Shown here in pieces: positions 41,001 to 51,800 of a stretch of 64,000 bases of DNA; the first letter of the stretch is position 1, and every line of letters starts with the position of its first letter. Location of the stretch: assembly GCA_903813345.2 (NCBI GenBank), contig CAIIXF020000005.1, positions 806,001-870,000 on the forward strand, read 5' to 3'. This DNA is from Owenia fusiformis. Lineage: Eukaryota > Annelida > Polychaeta > Sabellida > Oweniidae. The position numbers were made by a program, and so were the translations under genes. The notes under the pieces were generated by a model, which was not told the DNA's origin, did no database searches, and was given only the letters and a program-made list of their open reading frames with translations.

Positions 41001-42394
41001 CAGGGTGACCGGAAAAAAAGGAGACCCAAAAGATTTTGAATAACTTCCTTAATAATGATGATTTTGTTTTCATCTTTCAGGTGAATAAAGCTGATTCAAT
41101 GGAATTTGTTGTGGAAATATCATTTTAACCAATACGCCATGGACATTGGAGCAAAAAACATTTGCGGTAGAGACCTATTTTAGGACCAAATCAATAGTAT
41201 CAGTGCAAAGACAATTCCACAGGCAATTCAGATGTCGTAATCACCCAAGGAAATGTGTAATATTCAAGTGGGTTACAAAGTTTAGGACTCATGGGACACT
41301 TGGCAGACTCAACAGAAAAGATAAAGATCGTGAAACCCACTCAGGTCGAAAGAGATCTCAAAGAACTGCAGACAACATCGACCGTGTGCGTGACTCAGTG
41401 GCACGTAGCCCAAGAAAGTCACTTCGCAGGCGCAGCCAGGACCTTGATATGAAACGTGAGACAGTAAGAACAATCTTAGAGAAAGATCTCAACCTATATC
41501 CTTATCGGATACAAGTCAAACACAAGCTGACAGATAGTGATAAAGAACAGCGTGTCGCAATGTGCCATTGGTTTAGTGCAATGATTGACAATGACGAGAA
41601 CTTCCTGGATGAAATCTGGTTTAGTGATGAAGCACACTTCTTATTGTCTGGTCACGTCAACTCACGCAACAATGTTTTCTGGGGATCAGCCTTGCCTGAT
41701 TTTGTGCTTCAGAGACCGCTTCATAGTAAAAAGGTCACTGCCTGGGTTGCGATTTCTAAACACGGAATAATTGGTCCTTATTGGTTCGAAGATAATGACG
41801 AAAAGCCTCAAACAGTCAACACAGAGCGTTACATTATCATCCTAAGGAAGTTTTGGGCAGCCCTTGGTCGCCGTAGGAGAGTTAATCGTGCCATACAGTG
41901 GTTCCAGCAAGATGGTGCGACTCCCCATACCTCAAATGACTCACTAGATTGGCTAAACCAACACTTTGAAAACAGGATCGTTAGCCGTAGATCAGATAAC
42001 CCCTGGTCTCCACACATCCCAGACTTGAATCCCCCCGATTTCTACCTATGGGGCTTTTTGAAAGATCATGTATACGAAAACAACCCCCAGACAACTGGTG
42101 ACCTTAAGAGGGCAATAACTGCCAAGTGTAATGCCATTACAAGAGCTGAATGTGTTAGCGTAATTGACAATTTTGCCAGACGAATCCAGCTGTGCCTCAG
42201 GCTCAATGGTGGCCATTTGGAGCATGTACTCTAAATGATGACAGCTCCTGAACCAGTAAACAAATGTTATTGAAACTTTCAGGAACAAATTTCCATAGAA
42301 TTGTCCTGGACTGTGCAAAATTTCATTGATGATACTTGTATATTTTAGAAAATATTGCCTATTTCAATGGTCTCCTTTTTTTCCGGTCACCCTG
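41001..42394 (+). mobile_element. DD41D mariner-like transposon, nearly intact
   Basis: The ends are a perfect 26-bp inverted repeat starting CAGGGTGACCGGAAAAAAAG, flanked by TA at 40999-41000 and 42395-42396. The 1394-bp unit contains one transposase frame. Identical ends and an unbroken frame of 362 codons mark it as the youngest transposon in the window. Confidence 0.9.
41146..42234 (+). CDS. Transposase, IS630/Tc1/mariner superfamily, DD41D type
   Basis: The frame encodes 362 residues: an N-terminal helix-turn-helix pair (about 5-50 and 75-115), the linker HSGRKRSQRT, and a DDD catalytic core with Asp161 (IWFSDEAHF), Asp256 (WFQQDGATPHT) and Asp298 (IPDLNPPDFYLWG), 41 residues between the last two. 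The core is uninterrupted. The start is odd: the open frame has no in-frame ATG near its beginning (it opens at about 41095, and 41146 is TTG), while an ATG at 41139 reads one frame off into MDIGAKN. A small indel just after the natural start is likely, so this copy is probably disabled unless frame-corrected or spliced. The role is cut-and-paste mobilisation of CAGGGTGACC-ended elements at TA. Confidence 0.88.
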   Translation: MEQKTFAVETYFRTKSIVSVQRQFHRQFRCRNHPRKCVIFKWVTKFRTHGTLGRLNRKDKDRETHSGRKRSQRTADNIDRVRDSVARSPRKSLRRRSQDLDMKRETVRTILEKDLNLYPYRIQVKHKLTDSDKEQRVAMCHWFSAMIDNDENFLDEIWFSDEAHFLLSGHVNSRNNVFWGSALPDFVLQRPLHSKKVTAWVAISKHGIIGPYWFEDNDEKPQTVNTERYIIILRKFWAALGRRRRVNRAIQWFQQDGATPHTSNDSLDWLNQHFENRIVSRRSDNPWSPHIPDLNPPDFYLWGFLKDHVYENNPQTTGDLKRAITAKCNAITRAECVSVIDNFARRIQLCLRLNGGHLEHVL

Positions 42395-42396
42395 TA

Positions 42397-42710
42397 CTTT
42401 AACAATTATGAAATACAAAAAAATACTTCATTTTAATATGGCTAAATCAATCTCCCTGATAAAATTTACTTAGAAATAAGTATACATATAGATTTATATG
42501 TTACTAAATACCGGTAGTTAGAATGTCTCATAAACTTTAGCATACATGATTTATAAATGGCACATTGCATTCTTATACATGTAATAAATTTACATTAGTA
42601 TATGACTTAGTTGATTCAGGCTGTTTGTTTGACGATGTAATCAGCCCCATCCATCTCTCATATTTCTAATTATATAAACATCGCCATCTATCTCTCATGT
42701 TTCTAATGTA
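42397..42710. other. PXK 3' untranslated region and flank
   Basis: Holds the 3' untranslated part of PXK (minus strand). TTTAT words at 42470-42600 give AATAAA-like signals on the minus strand, for example GTAATAAATTTAC at about 42581. A phrase CATCTATCTCTCATGTTTCTAAT is duplicated (42652 and 42690). Confidence 0.4.
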
Positions 42711-42892
42711 TTATATTTTGGGGGCACTTTTATCAACAGTCTCAGTCTTTTTAAGTCCTGATTTACTGAACCCCGATATAGAACTAAGCAATGATGAACG
42801 ATCTCCAGGAGTCGTTGGTGTCTGAGACGGTGGCGAATCTTCTTCTGCTATAGGTGGCGCTACAGAAGGTGGTGGGGCTGGAGCAGATGGCA
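42711..42892 (-). CDS. PXK: PXK last exon: Pro-rich linker and WH2 motif
   Basis: The acceptor is TTTTTTTCAG. It completes Val and encodes PSAPAPPPSVAPP, a Ser/Thr/Pro stretch, then the WH2 consensus (SSLLSSISGFSKSGLKKTET) and a C-terminal VDKSAPKI, stop at 42711. Confidence 0.9.
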
Positions 42893-45800
42893 CTGAAAAA
42901 ATGATTTTTTTTTAAAATTAGAAATTGTATTTTTATCTGTTTTTGTGTTTTATGTTACTACGGTGTTACTGTTTCAGCAAGATATAATCACATTTTAAAA
43001 TGTACATAGGAATCTACAGGAAAAAATACTTGTTAATCTTATTAATTATGAAAAATCACTTAATTATTTATTCTACCCTACTCCTGCCTGCACTTAATAC
43101 ATCATGCATAATACTTCGTCCATGCACATACCCTTACATATGTATACATACATTATTTCATGCAAAAAATTTCATACATAAAATTTGCTATATACCATAT
43201 TATCATACGTTAAAAAGGTAAACATGCACTTCATATAATTGGGACTTGCAACTTGTGTTTCACTGGTGATCCGCTCGATTACGCTGGTTACCGAAATGGT
43301 TCGTTTTGGTAACAAAATGTCGGAACGTCGAAGGTAAGATTTTTCTTTTTTCCTTATTTCCAGCGTTGTATGCAGAATCCCCACGACGTTTTTTTCTCAC
43401 AAACGTGTATCAGCATCATATGTTTTAGAAAATATACATGTTTGCAAAAAAATAGCTCAGAAGACAGCAGAATCGTCGATTTAATTCTTAAGTTACATAA
43501 ACGGTTTTGGTTAAAAGTGCAGATCTTAACTGTTTTTCGAAAAACCGTTTATGTAACTTAAGTGAGGAATTAAATCGACGATTCTGTTGTCTTCTGAACT
43601 ATTTGTTCGCAAATATGTACATTTTCTTAAACTTATGATACTGATACACGTTTTTGTTAGAAATGTTGTGGGAATTCTGCCTACAACGTGTGGAATAAGG
43701 AAAAAAAAGAAAAATCGTACCTTTGAGGTTCCGACATTTTGTTACCAAAACGAACCGTTTCGGTAACCAGCATAATCGAGTGGATCACCAGTGTGTTTGA
43801 ACATTGGCATCAGGCATGTCAGGAATTCCTGAAAAGGTTGACATTTTAACAAAGTCAACATGTAGATTTTGAACACCCTCTATGTTTAGAGTATGGTCTG
43901 AGTATAAAGTAGATTGAATACATACTCTAGGACTACAATAAAGTCTAGGTTAAGAGTATAGTCCAGACCATTATCTAGGTAAAGAGCATCATCGAGGTCT
44001 GGAGTATAGTCTAGGTCTGGGTCTAGCCAAAGTACAGTCTTAGTCTAGAGTCTAGTTCTGGAGTATAACCGTGGTCTACAGTATAGTCTAGAGTATTGCA
44101 TAGCTCGTCAGTATTGTGTAGGTCTAAAGTACTGTATACTATAAGTCTAGCGCATTTTCTAGGTCTAGAGTAAAGTCTAGGTCTAGCATATTATCTAGGC
44201 TATTGTCTAGGTCTCGAGCACAGTCTAGATCTAGAGTAATACATATATCTATATCTGTTTGTATTTTACAGATATTGCCCTTAGTGACCCCAGGATGGAG
44301 AGACATCACGAAGGGCAACATCAGATACACTAAACTTCATATCCTATATGCCTGTTTCATTCACCTATTTTCAGAATGACGAGGTGCTAGACATTCTTAA
44401 CCCTCAGCCATAACCAGGCAGATCCATATTGTTAGTATTTTAACTAAATTCTGTACAGCAAGCCTCAGCCTCTAACTAATGTGTTTTGTAGTGGATTTAA
44501 TGGTCATTCACCAGTAGCTTAAATTTTATCTTTACTAAATTTTCTAAATTTGAATGGACGAGTAAAATATTTTTTGACGACCATCCTAAAAATATGAAGG
44601 AGAATTAACATGCATCTGCCCATGCAACAATTTCATTTTTAATGTGATTGTACAAAGACAAAATTCATAAAAAGATATATTAAAATCAAAACTATGCCAT
44701 TAGTATAGTAGGAACAAGGGGTTCCCATGCACCCATAAGGTGTGAATAAGTTACATACATTTTTGTAATCCCTAGGGTGTCTATTTAATGAATTCATTTG
44801 TTAACATTGCCAACTGATGTCCCATAGTACTTTTATGGCGGCATTCAGTTACCATGGTTACGCATCTTTAGACATCTTACCTTGGTATCTTAAATCATTT
44901 GTAGCTCTGTCATTATTTGGTCTATAGAAATGATATTGGTACCAAATTAAACCTCGTTAAATTTCCAATAAATTTCTGATATTCAATTATGCAAATTATC
45001 TAATTTGCATAAATTATGACGTCATCAATCTATTTTTGGTTCAGAATTTCCAACTATAGCAACGAATCTATTAGAACTGAGGCCATATGGCAAAATTTCT
45101 GAAAAGTTTTGTCCTTTATTCTATTAGTAGAAGATATAAGCAACATAAAAGTGAAAACAGATTCAAAATTGAATCAGTTTTACGAAAGTTATGTAACTTT
45201 AGAGGCAGCTATCGTGAATGTCATTATTTGACAATAATATACATTACGTCTTACCTTGGAGTCTTGAATCAATGTAGCTTCGCCATTATTTGGTCTATAG
45301 AGATGATATTGGTATCTGATTAAACCTTATTAAATTTACTATATGGTTACAATATTCAGTTATGCAAATTAGCTAATTTGCATTAATTGTGACGTCATCA
45401 ATCCATTTTTGGTTCAGAATATCCTAGTACAGCAACATATCTATTAGAACTGAGGCCTTATGACAGAATGTGTGCATAGTTTTGTCCCTTATTTGATGAG
45501 TGGAAGATATAAGATATAAGCAACATTAAAGAGACAACAAATCTTCAAAATCGGATCAGAATTAACAAAATTATCCAGCTTTGGAGGCAGCTTCTGTGAA
45601 CGTCATTGTTTGACAATTATCAAAAGAATATTAAATTAACAAAAAAAGTAACAACCATAGTTGTTTTAATCTTATTGAGTAAAAATGTGCATGTATTGAA
45701 CTGAACTAATAAGTATGTGGAAAGGTTACATGTATTTTGACTATCATTCACAGGGCTCAAAACGATTATCTCGACCCTGTATATTAAAGATCCAATTTTA

Positions 45801-48800
45801 TGATTTACCATGCACTTTCAATGATTCATATAAATAGTATACACATAGTCTGATTTTCATCATATTCTTCATATTCTTGATTCTTAAAGCATCTGAAGTA
45901 TAAAGCATGATTAGAAGTGAAGATGATTCATCATATGGTTTATGTAATATTTCTAACATTTCAGATGCTATGGTAACGTCACTTGATAATGAGGTTTTTA
46001 CATTTCACGTTCTTAATGAGTTAAAAGGAAGTTATGCTCCCTTTGCTTTAGAGATAAATAGTCGCATGAATTTGTTTAGAAAAATTATAACTTAATTAAT
46101 TTAACCCCCCCCTTACCCTGCGTGCAGAGTCTAGTTAAACTACACTCTGCCTAGTAGAGACCATATTGCAGTTTAGTAGCCCCGCACTCACAACGGGTAC
46201 CAGTGACAGTTTGGGTAATAAATCACACATAAATAAACATACGCCAAATGCGTTCTAATTAAATGTTCATATGTCATTGGTCAATTCCGTGCTCAAAGAT
46301 GATGTCAGAAGGAATGGCCATATATAGAACGTCGGTCAAATTTGGCCGACAAACACTGATTGGCGCGGTGAGTTCACGGGTTTATTTTAGTTTGAAAGAG
46401 TGAAGACGAAGCTCTCTTTTAAGAAGTGAAGTCAAACGAATGCAAAGGGTAGGTGAAACCTGGCAAAATACATTAATTATTAGGTTCCAGAAGCCCCCAG
46501 AAGCTATATGATGGCCCCAAGAATCTATACAGGGGCCCCAAGTGGCCCCCAGAAGCTATACTGTTCTCCCCAGAAGCTATATGTTGGCCCCCAGAAGCTG
46601 AATAGTGGCCCCCAGGAGCTATACGGTGGCTCCCAGAAGCTATACAGGAAACCCTGTGGCCCCCAGGAGCTATACGGTGGCGCCAAGAAGCTATATAGGG
46701 GCCCCCAGTGGCCCCAAAAAGCTATGCGGTGGCCCCCACAAGCTATACGGGGGCCCTCAGAAGCTATACTATGGCCCCCAGAAGCTATACAAGGGCCCCC
46801 AGAAACTATACTATGGTCTCCAGAAGCTATATGATGGCCCCCAGTGGCCCTCGGAAGCTATATGATGGCCTCCAGAAGCTAATTAGTGGCCCCTAGGAGC
46901 TATACGGTGGCTCCCAGAAGCTATACAGGGGACCCCAGTGGCCCCAAGAAGCTATACGGTGGCCCCCAGCAGCTATACAGGAGCCCCCAGTGGCCCCGAA
47001 AGCTATATAGTGGCCCCCAGAAGCTATACAGGGGCCCACAGTGGCTCCCAGAAGCTATACGATGGCCCCCAGAAGCTATGCAAGGGCCCGCAGAAACTAT
47101 ACGGTAGACCCCATAAGCTATATGATGGCCTCCAGAAGCTATAGTGTCTCCCAATGGGCCACCATATAGCTTTGGGGGCCACCGTATAGCTTCTAGGGGC
47201 TACTGGGGGCCCTGTATAGCTTCTGGGAGCCATTGGGGGCCATCATATAGATTCTTGGGGCCATCGTGTAGCTTCTGGGGGCTGCTGTATAGCTTCTGGG
47301 GGCCACCATATAGCTTCTTGGAGCCACTGGGGTTCCCTGTATAGCTTCTGGGAACCACCATATAGCTCCTTGGGGCCACTAATTAGCTTCTGGGGGCCAT
47401 CATATAGCTTCTGAGGGCCACTGGGGGTCACCATATAGCTTCTCGAGACCACAGTTTAGTTTCTGGGGGCCCTTGTATAGCTTCTGGGGGCCATCGTGTA
47501 GCTTCTGGGGGCTCCTGTATAGCTTCTGGGGGCCATCGTATACCTTCTGGGGGCACTTGGGGCCCCTGTATAGATTCTTGGGGCCACTGGGGGCCATCAT
47601 ATAGCTTCTGGGCGCTTCTGGAACATAATAATTAATGTATTTTGCCAGGTTTCACCAAAATCTTCAAATATGGGGGCTGTCAGGAGGTGGTTAAATTAAG
47701 TTATAATTTTTTTAAACAAATTGATGTGACTATTTTTCTCTAAAGCAAAGGGAGAATAACTTTATTTTAACTCATTAAGAACGTGAAATGTAAAAACCTC
47801 ATTATCAAGTGATGTTACCATAGCATCTGAAATGTTAGAAATATTACATAAACCATATGATGAATCATCTTCACTTCTAATCATGCTTTATACTTCAGAT
47901 GCTTTAAGAATCAAGAATATGAAGAATATGATGAAAATCAGACTATACGTATACTAGTACTATTTATATGAATCATTGAAAGTGCATGGTAAATTATAAA
48001 ATTGCATCTTTAATATACAGGGTCGAGATAACCGTTTTGAGCCCTGTGAATGATAGTCAAAATACATGTAACCTTTCCACATACTTATTAGTTCAGTTCA
48101 ATACATGCACATTTTTACTCAATAAGATTGAAACAACTATGGTTGTTACTTTTTTTGTTAATTTAATATTCTTTTTATAATTGTCAAACAATGACGTTCA
48201 CAGTAGCTGCCTCCAAAGCTGGATAATTTTGTTAATTCTGATCCAATTTTGAAGATTTGTTGTCTCTTTAATGTTGCTTATATCTGCCACTCATCAAATA
48301 AGGGACAAAACTATGCACACATTCTGTCATAAGGCCTCAGTTCTAATAGATATGTTGCTATACTAGGATATTCTGAACCAAAAATGGATTGATGACGTCA
48401 CAATTAATGCAAATTAGCTAATTTGCATAACTGAATATTGTAACCATATAGTAAATTTAAAAAGGTTTAATCAGATACCAATATCATCTCTATAGACCAA
48501 ATAATGGCGAAGCTACATTGATTCAAGACTCCAAGGTAAGACGTAATGTATATTATTGTCAAATAATGACATTCACGATAGCTGCCTCTAAAGTTACATA
48601 ACTTTCGTAATACTGATTCAATTTTGAATCTGTTTTCACTTTTATGTTGCTTATACCTTCTACTAATAGAAAAAAGGACAAAACCTTTCAGAAATTTTGC
48701 CATACGGCCTCAGTTCTAATAGATACGTTGCTATAGTTGGAAATTCCGAACCAAAAATAGATTGATGACGTCATAATTTATGCAAATTAGATAATTTGCA

Positions 48801-51800
48801 TAATTGAATATCAGAAATTTATTGGGAATTTAACGAGGTTCAATTTGGTACCAATATCATTTCTATAGACCAAATAATGACAGAGCTACAAATGATTTAA
48901 GATACCAAGGTAAGATGTCTAAAGATGCGTAACCATGGTAACTGAATGCCGCCATAAAAGTACTATGGGACATTAGTTGGCAATGTTAACAAATGAATTC
49001 ATTAAATAGACACCCTAGGGATTACAAAAATGTATGTAACTTATTCACACCTTATGGGTGCATGGGAACCCCTTGTTCCTACTATACTACATGAGATGTT
49101 TACCATTGGCTCAAAAACTGACAGATGGATGAGTGTTCCCATTGGCTCAAAAACTGATGAAATCATCTTGCTGATATTGGGTACTTTAGTAATATAGTCC
49201 TGCTGCAGACAACAACCTTTTTGTTTCAGACAACTGTGCAAAATTACTTTTGTTAGACAAAGAACACAAGTAAATAAGAATGTTAATGCGTTGAGAATTG
49301 TTCAAAGTGGTATTAGTGTCAATTAGATTTCTCCAAGCCTACACAACATGTTAGCTTGTACTACAAACAAATGAAAACTACTAACAAGACACAGCAGAGT
49401 ACTCATATATTACTCATATGACAGAATATACACATATAAAACAGACCACTCACAGGACAAAGTACTCATATGACAGACTACTTGTATATACAACATGTTA
49501 CTTATATGGTAGACTACTCATATGGCATGGAGCTCATATGATAAATATACATAATTGTCACACCACATGGTACTCATATGACAGAGTACTTATATGATAG
49601 AGTACTCACTGAATGTGATACTCATATGATAAAGTACTCACTGAATGTGATACTCATATGATAAAGTACTCACTGAATGTGGTACTCATATGATAGAGTA
49701 CTCACTCAATGTGGTACTCACATGATAGAGTACTCACTCAATGTGGCACTCATATGATAGAGTACTTATATGACTGACTGCTCATATGATAGAGTACTAA
49801 TATGATAGAATACTCACTGAGTGTGGTACTCATATGATAGAGTACTCACTCAATGTGGTACTCATATGATAGAGTACTCACTCAATGTGGTACTCATATG
49901 ATAGAGTACTCACTAAATGTGGTACTCATATGATAGAATACTCACTGAATGTGATACTCATATGATAGAGTACTAATATGACTGACTGCTCATATGATAG
50001 AGTACTAATATGATAGAACACTCACTGAATGTGATACTCATATGATAGAGTACTAATATGACTGACTGCTCATATGATAGAGTACTAATATGATAGAATA
50101 CCCACTGAATGTGATACTCATATGATAGAGTACTTATATAACTGACTGCTCATATGATAGAGTACTAATTAGATGATAGAATACTAACTGAATGTGATAC
50201 TCTTATAATAGAGTACTTATATGACTGACTGCTCATATGATAGAGTACTAATATGATAGAATACTGACTGAATGTGATACTCATATGATAGAGTACTCAT
50301 TGAATGTGGTACTCATATGATAGAGTGCTCACTGAATGTGATACTCATATGATAGAGTACTAATATGACTGACTGCTCATATGATAGAGTACTAATATGA
50401 CTGACTGCTCATATGATAGAGTACTAATATGACTGACTGCTCATATGATAGGGTATTTATATGTTTATTTTCAACAGGGTACATGCTTGACAAAGTTTTC
50501 ACATGATATGGTACTCATATAACAATGTAAACAAATGACAAAGTACGTAAATGACAAGTTACTCACAAGACCAGAGTACTCATGAATTGTGTTTTAGAAA
50601 AAAATTAATTAATTACTCATATGACAGAATATACACATATAAAACAGACCACTCACAGGACAAAGTACTCATATGACAGACTACTTGTATATACAACATG
50701 TTACTTATATGGTAGACTACTCATATGGCATGGAGCTCATATGATAAATATACATAATTGTCACACCACATGGTACTCATATGACAGAGTACTTATATGA
50801 TAGAGTACTCACTGAATGTGATACTCATATGATAAAGTACTCACTGAATGTGATACTCATATGATAAAGTACTCACTGAATGTGGTACTCATATGATAGA
50901 GTACTCACTCAATGTGGTACTCACATGATAGAGTACTCACTCAATGTGGTACTCATATGATAGAGTACTTATATGACTGACTGCTCATATGATAGAGTAC
51001 TTATATGATAGAATACTCACTGAGTGTGGTATTCATATGATAGAGTACTCACTCAATGTGGTACTCATATGATAGAGTACTCACTCAATGTGGTACTCAT
51101 ATGATAGAGTACTCACTGAATGTGGTACTCATATGATAGAATACTCACTGAATGTGATACTCATATGATAGAGTACTAATATGACTGACTGCTCATATGA
51201 TAGAGTACTAATATGATAGAACACTCACTGAATGTGATACTCATATGATAGAGTACTAATATGACTGACTGCTCATATGATAGAGTACTAATATGATAGA
51301 ATACTCACTGAATGTGATACTCATATGATAGAGTACTTATATAACTGACTGCTCATATGATAGAGTACTAATTAGATGATAGAATACTAACTGAATGTGA
51401 TACTCTTATAATAGAGTACTTATATGACTGACTGCTCATATGATAGAGTACTAATATGATAGAATACTGACTGAATGTGATACTCATATGATAGAGTACT
51501 CATTGAATGTGGTACTCATATGATAGAGTGCTCACTGAATGTGATACTCATATGATAGAGTACTAATATGACTGACTGCTCATATGACACAGTACTAATA
51601 TGATAGAGTACTAATATGACTGACTGCTCATATGATAGAGTACTAATATGACTGACTGCTCATATGATAGGGTATTTATATGTTTATTTTCCAACAGGGT
51701 ACATGCTTGACAAAGTTTTCACATGATATGGTACTCATATAACAATGTAAACAAATGACAAAGTACGTAAATGACAAGTTACTCACAAGACCAGAGTACT

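Larger units (their letters stand above)
44701..49089. mobile_element. Giant fold-back element, 4.4 kb, with satellite-like core
   Basis: The outer ends TAGTATAGTAGGAACAAGGG (44701) and complement (ending 49089) start arms of about 2.1 kb that are highly similar inverted copies. CAT precedes the left end and follows the right, so a 3-bp duplication is possible. Each arm contains two tandem versions of a block of about 360 bp (44900-45600; 48190-48910) and then a core array of CCCCCAGAAGCTATA words that switches orientation near 47145. The left arm has about 340 bases (46100-46450) absent from the right. No transposase found. Confidence 0.85.

Noticed and set aside
46508-47600. Overlapping open frames rich in Pro, Tyr and Gly
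   Set aside because: Fall in the CCCCCAGAAGCTATA core array of the fold-back element and appear in all frames.
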